A stretch of 43,337 bases of DNA from an uncultured Collinsella sp. GTDB taxonomy: Bacteria; Actinomycetota; Coriobacteriia; Coriobacteriales; Coriobacteriaceae. Positions within the stretch are counted from its first letter, which is position 1, and the number at the start of each line of letters is the position of its first letter. A program made the translations under genes and the position numbers. Below the pieces are notes generated by a model, which was given only the letters and a program-made list of their open reading frames with translations, ran no database searches and was not told where the DNA came from. The DNA lies in contig URCS01000011.1 in the NCBI GenBank assembly GCA_900546455.1, positions 1 through 43,337 on the forward strand, read 5' to 3'. Positions 30,987 through 38,731 of the stretch are shown here, piece by piece.

Positions 30987-31277
30987 ATGTTCCAGGCTGG
31001 AGATGTCGTCGAGACCGATTTCGAAGGATTTCTGAAGCTGCTGCGTTCCAAGACGCGCGCTTTCGTGTCGATCAACGATCACGAGTACTACATCACGCAC
31101 ACCGATGGCTATTGGCGTGTTCAGGATTGCGAGGCCCTCAACGACAAGGGCCACTTTACTGACTGCTCCGAGCTGGTCAACACGGTCTGCGAGGTCGTCG
31201 AGCTGCCGTGGATTGCCGGCAAGAGCCTGCATGACAGCTTCTCGGGTGCTACGGTCTATGAGGCCGTCGCTGCTTAA
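30987..31277 (+). CDS. Small acidic hypothetical protein
   Basis: This 96-residue soluble protein has no signal or membrane segment. I do not recognise a family. It begins 'MFQAGDVVETDFEGFLKLLRSKTRAFVSINDHEYYITHTDGYWRVQDCEAL' and has two later Cys (FTDCSEL, NTVCEVV). The alternation of hydrophobic residues suggests a small alpha/beta domain. It is very likely a real gene: AGGAGGT stands 7 bases before ATG 30987, the codon use matches its neighbours, and a perfect terminator follows. An in-frame start at 30912 overlaps the palindrome and lacks a ribosome site. The strong site and terminator suggest an abundant, independently controlled protein. Confidence 0.75.
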   Translation: MFQAGDVVETDFEGFLKLLRSKTRAFVSINDHEYYITHTDGYWRVQDCEALNDKGHFTDCSELVNTVCEVVELPWIAGKSLHDSFSGATVYEAVAA

Positions 31278-31303
31278 CAGCCAACACTCGATATTCTCTC
31301 GCA

Positions 31304-31338
31304 ACCGCCGGCGCCGCCCCCGCGCCGGCGGTCTTTTT
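31304..31338 (+). terminator. Terminator of the small protein gene
   Basis: ACCGCCGGCGC (31304-31314) and GCGCCGGCGGT (31322-31332) are followed by CTTTTT. Confidence 0.92.
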
Positions 31339-31390
31339 CTGCCGATAGGCCATAAAAATGCACGCATTTGCAGAGAGCCTGTTGACGATA

Positions 31391-31440
31391 GTCAAAACTC
31401 GGACTAATGTAGAGATATAAATTGGTCAAAACTCGGACTA
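31391..31440. promoter_or_regulatory. Twin operator before the MarR-ABC exporter operon
   Basis: GTCAAAACTCGGACTA occurs twice as an exact direct repeat (31391-31406 and 31425-31440; 34-bp period). Preceding TA makes the first copy a dyad (TAGTC-N8-GACTA). A TATAAA lies between them at 31416-31421. The second copy ends 4 bases before the first possible start codon of marR, so binding would block transcription. This is the expected layout of MarR autorepression. Confidence 0.8.
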
Positions 31441-31444
31441 TCGA

Positions 31445-31957
31445 ATGGTGGGAGAGATGAATAGTGCAGTTAGCCTGGTCGATTTCGACCGGATGCTCAA
31501 CGGGCTTGACCGTATCTATTCGGAGTTCGCGCGCGCCTGCGGTCTTTCGGACTGCGCCTACTGGATGCTCGTCGACACGAGTGCAGCGGGCGGAAGCGTT
31601 GCCGTGAGTCGGCTGACGAGTGAATGGTTCTACAGCAAACAGACCATCAATTCGGCGATCAAGACGCTTAGGGCGCGAGGGCTTGCGACGTTGGAGTTTG
31701 CCGAGGGCAGTCGTAAGAACAAGGTTGTGCGACTGACCGAAGAGGGCAGGCGATTTGCCGAGCGTTATGCGCTGCCGGCACTCAAGGCCGAGCAGCGAGC
31801 CTTTGGCGCGCTTGAGCCGTGTGAGCAGCGCGAGATTATGCGCTTGATCGGAAAATTTTCCCATGCGCTCGGCGATGAGTGCGGTGCCTTTAAGCAGCAT
31901 ATCGCTGCCGAGAGCCAAGCCGAGAATCAAGGTGAGGGGGAGTCGTGCGACTGCTAA
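31445..31957 (+). CDS. MarR-family transcriptional regulator
   Basis: This 170-residue winged-helix repressor probably senses a drug or metabolite and controls the two ABC exporter genes that follow. The wHTH core is 'SVAVSRLTSEWFYSKQTINSAIKTLRARGLATLEFAEGSRKNKVVRLTEEGRRFAERYALP' (about residues 55-115), with helical dimerisation regions on both sides. The start is uncertain: ATG 31445 has no ribosome site, and ATG 31457 has GGGAG only 2 bases away, so a short-leader or leaderless mRNA is possible. The stop overlaps the GTG start of the first ABC gene by 13 bases, which shows translational coupling. Two identical 16-bp operator repeats lie just upstream. Confidence 0.9.
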   Translation: MVGEMNSAVSLVDFDRMLNGLDRIYSEFARACGLSDCAYWMLVDTSAAGGSVAVSRLTSEWFYSKQTINSAIKTLRARGLATLEFAEGSRKNKVVRLTEEGRRFAERYALPALKAEQRAFGALEPCEQREIMRLIGKFSHALGDECGAFKQHIAAESQAENQGEGESCDC

Positions 31958-33681
31958 TGAGGTTTATGAAGCCATATCGAGGGCTTGTCGCAGTGACGCT
32001 GCTGGTGCTGCTGGTGGATAACGTCGGTACGCTGTTGGTTCCCACGATGCTGGCGAACATGGTCAACACCGGTATTACCACGGGCGATGTCGACTACATT
32101 TTACGCAACGGCCTATACATGTTTATCGCGACCAGCATGGCTAGCGGCGGCACGGTGCTGGGCTGCTATCTTTCGGCGCGCCTGGCCGCCAACGTGGCTT
32201 GCGATATCCGCAATGCCGTGTACGACAAATCGCTCGAGCTCGCGGCCAGCGATTTTGAGCGCTTTGGCACCGGATCGATGATCACGCGCTCGCTCAACGA
32301 CATCAACGTGATTCAGCAGGCGATTCTGCAGACGATTCAGCTGGTGCTGCCCGTGCCGTTTTTGGCTGTGGCGGGCATCATCTTCGCCTGGTTTATCGAT
32401 CCCGCCATGGGCACGCTTCTGGGCGTAGTCGTTGCGATTGTGCTGGTGGCGGCGGTCTTTACGGTTGCCAACGCGGCGCCGATTTTTATGCGCCTACAGG
32501 GCTTTATCGACCGCATGAACGTGGTGCTGCGCGAGAATATTGTGGGCGTGCGCGTCATCCGTGCGTTTAACAAGGAGCGCCACGAGGAACGGCGTCTGGA
32601 CGAGGTGTTTAGCGAATACGCCGCCAACGCCATCAAAGTCAACCACCTGTTTGTGGGCCTCGACAGCTCAAGCTTCTTTTTGATGAACATCGCCGAGGTG
32701 GCGGTGCTGTGGGTGGGCGGCAACCGCGTGGGCGCCCACGCCATGCAGATTGCGAGTATCTCGGCGGTGCTGGAGTATGCAATTCTGATCCTGTTCTTTG
32801 TGATGATGGCCCAGATGGTGGTGCTGACGCTTCCGCGTGCTGCCGCGTGCCTGAACCGTGCGCAGCAGGTGTTGGAGATTGAGCCGAGCATCGTCGATGG
32901 CGAGCGCACGCTGGATGACGGGGCGCGCGAGCCCCAAGACGAAGCCGATGCGGTGGCCGTGTTCGACCACATGTCGTTTCGCTTTGACGATGCCGACGAG
33001 GACACCCTGTGCGACCTGAGCTTTGCCTGCCGTCGCGGTCAGACGACTGCGATCGTTGGCTCGACAGGCTCGGGCAAATCGACGGTGGCAAAGCTCCTGC
33101 TGCGCTTCCACGATGCCACCAAGGGCTCCATTCGCCTGAATGGTGTGGACCTGCGCGAGCTTACGCAAGACGAAATCCGCGGGCGCATTGCCTATGTGCC
33201 GCAGAAGGCGTGGCTGTTCTCGGGCACGGTGGCGAGCAACCTTCGCTTTGGTAACGAAGGCGCGATCGAGGGCGACATGCTTCATGCGCTTGAGGTTGCC
33301 CAGAGCACCTTTGTACTCGACCAACCGCAGGGGCTCGATACCCCGGTTGCCCAGGGCGGTACGAACTTTTCGGGCGGCCAGCGCCAGCGTTTGGCAATCG
33401 CCCGTGCGCTCATGAAGCATGCCGATCTATATATCTTCGATGACAGTTTTTCGGCCCTGGACTTTAAGACCGATGCCGCCCTGCGCCATGCGTTGCGGGA
33501 CGAGACGTGCGATGCCGCGGTGCTCATCATCGCCCAGCGCATCTCGACTATTTTGCATGCCGATCAGATCGTGGTGCTCAAAGACGGCAAGATCGTGGGC
33601 CTAGGCACGCACGACGAGCTTATGGAAACCTGCGAGGTGTACCGCGCTATCGCGGAATCGCAGATGAAGGGAGGTGAGTAG
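31945..33681 (+). CDS. ABC exporter half-transporter A (degenerate ATPase site)
   Basis: This 578-residue half-transporter has six TM helices (1-~320) and a nucleotide-binding domain. Walker A is 'AIVGSTGSGKST' (about 369-380), the Q-loop 'AYVPQKAWLFSGTV', and the signature 'FSGGQRQRLAIARAL'. Walker B is 'LYIFDDSFSALD', where the catalytic Glu is replaced by Asp followed by Ser, and the switch His appears absent ('LIIAQRIS'). This is the pattern of the catalytically impaired subunit of heterodimeric exporters such as TM287/288 and LmrCD. It starts with GTG 31945 inside the end of marR, with GGTGAGGGGG ahead. Its partner gene starts 2 bases after its stop. Multidrug or peptide export is likely; the substrate is unknown. 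Confidence 0.93.
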   Translation: MRLLMRFMKPYRGLVAVTLLVLLVDNVGTLLVPTMLANMVNTGITTGDVDYILRNGLYMFIATSMASGGTVLGCYLSARLAANVACDIRNAVYDKSLELAASDFERFGTGSMITRSLNDINVIQQAILQTIQLVLPVPFLAVAGIIFAWFIDPAMGTLLGVVVAIVLVAAVFTVANAAPIFMRLQGFIDRMNVVLRENIVGVRVIRAFNKERHEERRLDEVFSEYAANAIKVNHLFVGLDSSSFFLMNIAEVAVLWVGGNRVGAHAMQIASISAVLEYAILILFFVMMAQMVVLTLPRAAACLNRAQQVLEIEPSIVDGERTLDDGAREPQDEADAVAVFDHMSFRFDDADEDTLCDLSFACRRGQTTAIVGSTGSGKSTVAKLLLRFHDATKGSIRLNGVDLRELTQDEIRGRIAYVPQKAWLFSGTVASNLRFGNEGAIEGDMLHALEVAQSTFVLDQPQGLDTPVAQGGTNFSGGQRQRLAIARALMKHADLYIFDDSFSALDFKTDAALRHALRDETCDAAVLIIAQRISTILHADQIVVLKDGKIVGLGTHDELMETCEVYRAIAESQMKGGE

Positions 33682-33682
33682 C

Positions 33683-35686
33683 ATGACCGAGGAGCTCAAG
33701 AAGCAGGGCGGCGTTGATGACGCCGCTGCCGCGGGACTGGTCGAGGAAACGGCTGCCGCGTCGACCGAGCTGGATGACGCCGCCAAGGCGGCGGAGCGCG
33801 AGGCTCGCCGCCAAGCGCTCTACGAGGAAAACGAACGTGCCGAGGACGAGCGCGCCCGCGCCGAGGCAGAGCGTATGCGCGACGTGGACGACGAAGACGA
33901 GGACGAGACGCCTCGGGATACCTGGGCGACGGTGCGCCGCCTGTGGAGTGAGGCTGCCGGCGACCATTGGCGCTTCTATATCGTGTTCGCGAGCATTGTG
34001 TTCTATGTCATCTTTAACACCGCCGCGCCGGCATATAGCGCCCGCGTGATCGATGAGCTGTGGGGCCACATTCAGGTGGCGTTTGCCAACGACACCACTT
34101 TCAGCATCACCTGGGAAAACTGCGGCAAGACCATTTTCGTCTACTTTATGATCTGGACTGCCGCTGCCTCGTTCTATGCGCTCCAGAGCTTTTTGATGTC
34201 GAGCGTCGCTGAGCGTCTCAATCTGCGCCTGCGCAACCGCATCGCGCAAAAGCTCAACCGTCTGCCGCTCGCCTATTTTGACGCGCATCGTCCCGGCGAG
34301 GTCGTCAGCCGCGCGACCAACGACCTGGACAAGATGTCCGAGAGCATGCAGCGCGGATTGCTGCAGCTGCTCGTGTCGATCGGCACGGTTGTTGGTGCTG
34401 TGAGCGTGATGTTCGTGTTCAGCGTGCAGCTTACGCTCGTCTTTCTGTTCTTTACGGCACTGTCGCTGCTGGTGACGAAGGTCGTCTCGCGCCGCACACA
34501 CGATGTGACGGGCGAGCGCCAGGAGTGGGTGTCCAAGATTACGAGTGCGGTCGAGGAAGGCTATTCGGGCCGTCTGGTGATCCGCGCGTTTAACCGCGAA
34601 CGTCAGAGCTCCGCTGAGGTGCACGAGGCTTCGAAGGAACTGGCTCGTGTGAGCACCAAGGCCGACTTTATGATCAATGCTGTCGGCCCCGCAGTGCGCT
34701 TTATCGGCCGTTTGGCGCAGATCGTTATTGCGCTTGTGGGCTGCAGCATGCTGGTTGCCGGTCACATGACCGTCGGCGTGTTCCAGGCGTTCTTCCAGTT
34801 TATCTACGAGGCGTCCGAGCCCATGACGCAGTTGTCGTTTACCTTCAACTCGCTGCAGAGCGCGCTGGCGAGTGCAGAGCGCGTGTTCGACCTGCTCGAT
34901 GAGCCCGAGATGGAGGCCGATCCGCTGCCGGACAAGGCCGCCAAGCTGCCGGGTCGCGTGGAGGGCCGTGTCTCCTTTGAGCATGTGCGCTTTGGTTATT
35001 CGCCCGACAAGCCGCTTATGCGCGACGTGTCGTTTACCGCCGAGCCGGGCCAGAAGATTGCCGTGGTGGGAACCACGGGTGCGGGCAAAACCACGCTCAT
35101 CAACCTACTCATGCGCTTTTACGAGATTGACGGCGGGCGCATTACGCTCGACGGCGTGGACACGAGCCGCATGGATCGTGGCGAGCTGCGCCAGCAGTTT
35201 GGCATGGTGTTGCAGGACGCCTGGCTGTTCGATGGCACGATTGCCGAAAACATCGCCTACGGCTGCCCCGGGGCAACGCGCGAGGAGATTGTCGCGGCCG
35301 CACGTGCCGCTCAGGTCGACTTCTTTGTGCGCACCATGCCGCAGGGCTACGACACGCGCGTGGCCAACGATGCCGAGAGTATCAGCCAGGGCCAGCGCCA
35401 GCTGCTGACCATCGCGCGCGTGCTGCTCAACAACCCGGCGATCCTCATCCTGGACGAGGCGACGTCGAGCGTTGACACGCGCACCGAGCTCGCCATCGGC
35501 CGCGCCATGGACGCGCTCATGCGCGGGCGCACGAGCTTTGTGATCGCGCATCGCCTGTCGACGATCGTCGATGCCGACCTGATCCTGGTCATGGATCACG
35601 GCAACATCATCGAGCAGGGCACGCACAAGGAACTGCTGGCTGCCGAGGGAGCCTACGCCGATCTCTACCTGAGCCAGTTCGCGTAA
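33683..35686 (+). CDS. ABC exporter half-transporter B (canonical ATPase site)
   Basis: This 667-residue half-transporter is the partner of the preceding gene. An unusual ~75-residue highly charged N-terminal extension (Glu/Ala/Arg-rich, 'AAEREARRQALYEENERAEDERARAEAERMRDVDDEDEDE') is probably a cytoplasmic coiled coil. Six TM helices follow (~95-390), then the NBD with Walker A 'VVGTTGAGKTT' (~460-470), the signature 'ISQGQRQLLTIARVLL', Walker B with catalytic Glu 'ILILDEATSSVD', and the switch His in 'FVIAHRLSTI'. Note that the signature is SQGQ, the common non-consensus form in this half of heterodimers. The start at 33683 has GGGAGGT; a GTG at 33674 is less likely. The stop codon is within a perfect palindrome. 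Confidence 0.93.
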   Translation: MTEELKKQGGVDDAAAAGLVEETAAASTELDDAAKAAEREARRQALYEENERAEDERARAEAERMRDVDDEDEDETPRDTWATVRRLWSEAAGDHWRFYIVFASIVFYVIFNTAAPAYSARVIDELWGHIQVAFANDTTFSITWENCGKTIFVYFMIWTAAASFYALQSFLMSSVAERLNLRLRNRIAQKLNRLPLAYFDAHRPGEVVSRATNDLDKMSESMQRGLLQLLVSIGTVVGAVSVMFVFSVQLTLVFLFFTALSLLVTKVVSRRTHDVTGERQEWVSKITSAVEEGYSGRLVIRAFNRERQSSAEVHEASKELARVSTKADFMINAVGPAVRFIGRLAQIVIALVGCSMLVAGHMTVGVFQAFFQFIYEASEPMTQLSFTFNSLQSALASAERVFDLLDEPEMEADPLPDKAAKLPGRVEGRVSFEHVRFGYSPDKPLMRDVSFTAEPGQKIAVVGTTGAGKTTLINLLMRFYEIDGGRITLDGVDTSRMDRGELRQQFGMVLQDAWLFDGTIAENIAYGCPGATREEIVAAARAAQVDFFVRTMPQGYDTRVANDAESISQGQRQLLTIARVLLNNPAILILDEATSSVDTRTELAIGRAMDALMRGRTSFVIAHRLSTIVDADLILVMDHGNIIEQGTHKELLAAEGAYADLYLSQFA

Positions 35687-35717
35687 TGTGACAAAGGGAC
35701 AGTCCCTTTGTCACATT
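35685..35717. repeat. 33-bp perfect palindrome over the ABC exporter stop codon
   Basis: AATGTGACAAAGGGA-CAG-TCCCTTTGTCACATT: 15-bp arms around a 3-nt centre, with core GGGACAGTCCC. It begins on the second base of the TAA stop codon. Confidence 0.95.
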
Positions 35718-35724
35718 CGAAAAG

Positions 35725-35762
35725 AAGGCGCGCCGGGGATGAACTCCCTGGCGCGCCTTTGC
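35725..35762. terminator. Terminator after the ABC exporter and cysE
   Basis: AAGGCGCGCC (35725-35734) and GGCGCGCCTT (35750-35759) form a stem with a short T tract; the genes are convergent. Confidence 0.8.
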
Positions 35763-35795
35763 GTTGGCTTCGATGTTGTCCGCGGCTGCCCGCTT

Positions 35796-36500
35796 CTAGC
35801 GCTCGTCCACGAGTTTGGCGACGAGGGCCTTGAGCTCGGCCACCTCCTGCTCGAGTTCCTTGACGCGGCGGGCGTTCTCGGTGATGCCCTGACGGTTAAG
35901 GGCGCTCTGCTCGGCGGCATCGTCGGGCATGTACTCGCGATGCTGTTTGGCGTCGAAGCTCTCCTCGAACACGCGGCAGCCGTTGCGCTTGATGATACGC
36001 CCGGGCACGCCCACGACGGTACAGTTGTCGGGCACGTCCTTGACGACGACCGAGTTGCCGCCGATTTTGACGTTGTTGCCGATGCGGATGTTGCCGAGTA
36101 CCTTGGCGCCCGTGCCCACGGTGACGTTGTTGCCCAGGGTAGGGTGGCGCTTGCCGGTCTCGTTACCGGTGCCGCCGAGCGTGACACCCTGGTAGAGCAC
36201 ACAGTTGTCGCCCACGATGGTGGTTTCGCCAATAACGACGCCCATGGCGTGGTCGATAAAGAAGTGCTTGCCGATCTGCGCGGCGGGGTGAATCTCGACG
36301 CCGGTGATATGGCGGGTAATCTGCGAGAGCACACGGGCGAGTGAGCGGTGACCGTGCTCCCACAGCCAGTGCTCGGGCACGTGGTTCCACTTGGCGTGCA
36401 GGCCAGGGTAGGAAAGGAAGATGACCAGGGCATTTTGCGCGGCGGGGTCCTGCGCCTGGACGGTCTTGATGTCCTCACGAATGGTGTTGATAAAGCTCAC
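35796..36500 (-). CDS. cysE: Serine O-acetyltransferase
   Basis: CysE acetylates serine with acetyl-CoA to make O-acetylserine, the precursor of cysteine. The 234-residue protein has the N-terminal 'SFINTIREDIKTVQAQDPAAQNALVIFLSYPGLHAKWNHVPEHWLWEHG' helical region and a left-handed beta-helix from 'GVEIHPAAQIGKHFFIDHAMGVVIGETTIVGDNCVLYQGVTLGGTG' on. The conserved catalytic Asp and His are in FIDHAMG. An extra C-terminal ~50 residues form a coiled coil ('ENARRVKELEQEVAELKALVAKLV') in place of the usual CysK-binding ILE tail. The start is GTG 36500 with AGGGAGGG ahead; a longer ORF to 36575 lies across the promoter. No cysK is adjacent. A palindrome overlaps the likely -10 box upstream. Confidence 0.93.
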   Translation of the reverse strand: MSFINTIREDIKTVQAQDPAAQNALVIFLSYPGLHAKWNHVPEHWLWEHGHRSLARVLSQITRHITGVEIHPAAQIGKHFFIDHAMGVVIGETTIVGDNCVLYQGVTLGGTGNETGKRHPTLGNNVTVGTGAKVLGNIRIGNNVKIGGNSVVVKDVPDNCTVVGVPGRIIKRNGCRVFEESFDAKQHREYMPDDAAEQSALNRQGITENARRVKELEQEVAELKALVAKLVDER

Positions 36501-36545
36501 CGGCCGCCCTCCCTTAGCGCCGTGACAATGCGATTCAATAAAGTA

Positions 36546-36558
36546 TAGCGATTCGCTA
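36546..36558 (-). promoter_or_regulatory. TAGCGATTCGCTA palindrome at the cysE promoter
   Basis: A 13-bp perfect dyad overlaps a TATACT on the minus strand (36542-36547), about 45 bp before the cysE start. It would be a repressor site close to the -10 box. A second dyad, AACTG-T-CAGTT, lies at 36597-36607 on the dedA side. Confidence 0.4.
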
Positions 36559-36724
36559 GGGATTAGGAAGAGCAATCTTGGATGGCTTTGGGCGACAACT
36601 GTCAGTTATGCAAACTTGCTGGGAATGAAGTCGCACTTTTGTGGGGTTACGCCCGCGTCCGCGCCATAACCGTATACTGGTCAACTTGGACGTGTCCGCG
36701 CCCACAACTGAGAGGTTTTACTTC

Positions 36725-37372
36725 ATGGGTTTCATCAATTTTATCGCCGAGCTGCTCAAGGATCCGCGCACCGCAATCGCCAGCTGGATCGCCGCCGGCC
36801 CGCTTATGGCCTACGGCTGCGTGTTCCTGATTATCTTTATCGAGACGGGCGTCGTGTTCTTCCCGTTCCTTCCCGGCGACTCGCTGCTGTTTGCCTCGGG
36901 CTTCTTTGCCCATAATGGTGGCTTTAACATCGTGGCTTTGCTGGCCGTCGCATGGGCTGCTGCCATCTTGGGCGATCAGTGCAATTTTATGATCGGTCAC
37001 TTCTTTGGCAAAAAGATCATCGCCTCGGGCAAGGTGAAGGCCATGACGCCCGAGCGCATCAAAAAGTCCGAGGACTTCCTGGACAAGTGGGGCCATCTGG
37101 CCATTTTCCTCGGCCGCTTCTTCCCGTTCATCCGTACCTTTGTGCCCTTTATCGCCGGCATGGGCGGCATGCACTGGCGCAACTTTGTCGTCTTTAACGT
37201 GCTAGGCGGCATCACCTGGTCGACGGTATTCACGCTGCTGGGCTACTTCTTTGGCGGCATCCCCTTTGTGCAGGAGCACTTTGAGCTGCTGATCGTCGGC
37301 ATCGTCGCCGTGTCGATCATCCCGACTGTGGTCGGCCTGGTTAAGTCCAAGCTCGGGAAGAAGAGCGCCTAG
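36725..37372 (+). CDS. DedA-family membrane protein
   Basis: This 215-residue membrane protein of the DedA/VTT family includes undecaprenyl-phosphate and phospholipid flippases. Four or five hydrophobic segments are visible. The family core 'FIETGVVFFPFLPGDSLLFASGFFA' (re-entrant helix with Glu and 'FLPGDS'), 'GDQCNFMIGHFFGKKI', and the second re-entrant part 'LGRFFPFIRTFVPFIAGMGGMHWRNFVVFNVLGG' with the key Arg in 'GRFFPFIRT' are all present. The start at 36725 has GAGAGG 10 bases away; a longer frame lacks a site. It is divergent from cysE and followed by a terminator. A TATACT at 36673 may be its -10 box. Confidence 0.92.
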   Translation: MGFINFIAELLKDPRTAIASWIAAGPLMAYGCVFLIIFIETGVVFFPFLPGDSLLFASGFFAHNGGFNIVALLAVAWAAAILGDQCNFMIGHFFGKKIIASGKVKAMTPERIKKSEDFLDKWGHLAIFLGRFFPFIRTFVPFIAGMGGMHWRNFVVFNVLGGITWSTVFTLLGYFFGGIPFVQEHFELLIVGIVAVSIIPTVVGLVKSKLGKKSA

Positions 37373-37400
37373 TCCGCGACTACTTTCGAGCATTGATTCA

Positions 37401-37435
37401 AAGGCCCGTCACCCATTGCGGTGGCGGGTCTTTTT
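37401..37435 (+). terminator. Terminator of the dedA gene
   Basis: GGCCCGTCACC pairs with GGTGGCGGGTC (wobble included) and is followed by TTTTT. Confidence 0.82.
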
Positions 37436-37456
37436 ATGTCTGTAGCAAATGAAAAT

Positions 37457-37474
37457 ACTTTACTTAGTTAAAGA
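37457..37474. promoter_or_regulatory. CTTTA-N6-TAAAG dyad upstream of ilvE
   Basis: ACTTTACTTAGTTAAAGA matches the dyad at 10803-10820 at 14 of 18 positions and keeps CTTTA-N6-TAAAG. It lies about 190 bp before ilvE and 30 bp before a possible -10 (TACAAT 37504-37509). The rest of the 290-bp gap holds a GCCCGG/CCGGGC hairpin (37561-37581) but no T-box that I can recognise. Confidence 0.4.
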
Positions 37475-37662
37475 AAAGCGTTTTATCCAAGGCGTACGGG
37501 GAGTACAATCTCCTGCATGCGAATCGACGCGCCATCGGCTTTGATGTTGTCCGCGTGTCCTGCCCGGCTCTACGCTCCGGGCATGCGACGTTGCGACGCG
37601 GCCGGCTTCGGTCCTTGCGTGCGGGTTCGCGAGTATGCAACCGTGTATGTAAGGAGCGACAT

Positions 37663-38715
37663 ATGACTGTCGAGAAGAAGGATATCGATTGGGGTAGCCT
37701 CGGCTTTGGCTACATGAAGACCGACTACAGCTACGAGGCCCATTGGAAGGACGGTGAGTGGGACGAGGGCGGCCTGACCACCGACCACACCATGCACGTC
37801 TCCGAGTGCGGCGGCATCTTCCACTACTGCCAGGAGGTCTTTGAGGGCCTGAAGGCTTACACCGCCGAGGACGGCAGCATCGTCTGCTTCCGCCCCGACA
37901 TGAACGCCGAGCGTATGTATAACTCCGCCCAGCGTCTGGAGATGCCCCCGTTCCCCAAGGACAAGTTTGTCGAGGCCGTCAAGCAGGTTGTTTCTGCCAA
38001 CGCCGCATGGGTTCCGCCCTTCGGCTCTGGCGCGACCCTGTATGTGCGTCCGTTTATGATCGGCTCCGGTGACGTGATCGGCGTGGCTCCCGCTCCTGAG
38101 TACACGTTCCGCATTCTCGTGACCCCGGTCGGTCCGTACTTTAAGGGTGGCCTCAAGCCCGTTAAGCTGCGTGTTTCCGAGTACGACCGCGCCGCACCGC
38201 ACGGCACCGGCAACATCAAGGCCGGCCTCAACTACGCCATGTCCCTCAAGCCCACGATGGAGGCTCACCGCGAGGGCTATGCCGAGAACCTGTATCTCGA
38301 CTCCGAGTCCCGCACCTACGTCGAGGAGACCGGTGGCGCCAACGTCCTGTTCGTGAAGGAGGACGGCACCCTCGTCGTTCCGCAGTCGCACACCGACTCC
38401 ATCCTGCCCTCCATCACCCGTCGTTCGCTCGTTCAGGTTGCTGAGGACCTGGGCATGACTGTCGACCAGCGTCCCGTCGAGTGGGCCGAGGTCAAGGCCG
38501 GCACCTTCGTTGAGTGCGGCCTGTGCGGCACCGCCGCCGTCATCTCCCCGGTTGGCGAGATCGACAACAAGGTTTACGGCGCCGACGAGACCGTGACCTT
38601 CCCGGCTGGCTACACCGAGATCGGCCCCGTGATGAAGAAGCTCCGTGAGACCCTGACTGGCATCCAGTCTGGTGCTGTTGAGGATAAGCACAACTGGGTT
38701 TACGTCGTCGCGTAA
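37663..38715 (+). CDS. ilvE: Branched-chain amino acid aminotransferase
   Basis: IlvE interconverts leucine, isoleucine and valine with their 2-oxo acids, using glutamate/2-oxoglutarate and PLP. The 350-residue protein is a class IV (fold type IV) enzyme of the BCAT group. It opens 'DIDWGSLGFGYMKTDYSYEAHWKDGEWDEG', has the catalytic Lys in 'GTGNIKAGLNYAMSL', 'YLDSESRTYVEETGGANVLFV' with the PLP-contacting Glu, 'SILPSITRRSLVQVAEDLG', and 'FVECGLCGTAAVISPVGEI'. Start 37663 has AAGGAGCGAC ahead; the longer frame to 37555 is non-coding leader. It is monocistronic, with a 125-bp nested inverted repeat and a terminator downstream. Confidence 0.95.
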   Translation: MTVEKKDIDWGSLGFGYMKTDYSYEAHWKDGEWDEGGLTTDHTMHVSECGGIFHYCQEVFEGLKAYTAEDGSIVCFRPDMNAERMYNSAQRLEMPPFPKDKFVEAVKQVVSANAAWVPPFGSGATLYVRPFMIGSGDVIGVAPAPEYTFRILVTPVGPYFKGGLKPVKLRVSEYDRAAPHGTGNIKAGLNYAMSLKPTMEAHREGYAENLYLDSESRTYVEETGGANVLFVKEDGTLVVPQSHTDSILPSITRRSLVQVAEDLGMTVDQRPVEWAEVKAGTFVECGLCGTAAVISPVGEIDNKVYGADETVTFPAGYTEIGPVMKKLRETLTGIQSGAVEDKHNWVYVVA

Positions 38716-38731
38716 CCCGTCTTACCTGTCC

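Noticed and set aside
33647..34984. 445-residue frame antisense to ABC half B
   Set aside because: Antisense shadow with no initiation signal.
37475..37662. T-box or leader-peptide attenuator before ilvE
   Set aside because: There is no AGGGTGGNACCGCG-type T-box sequence and no short ORF rich in Leu, Ile or Val codons.
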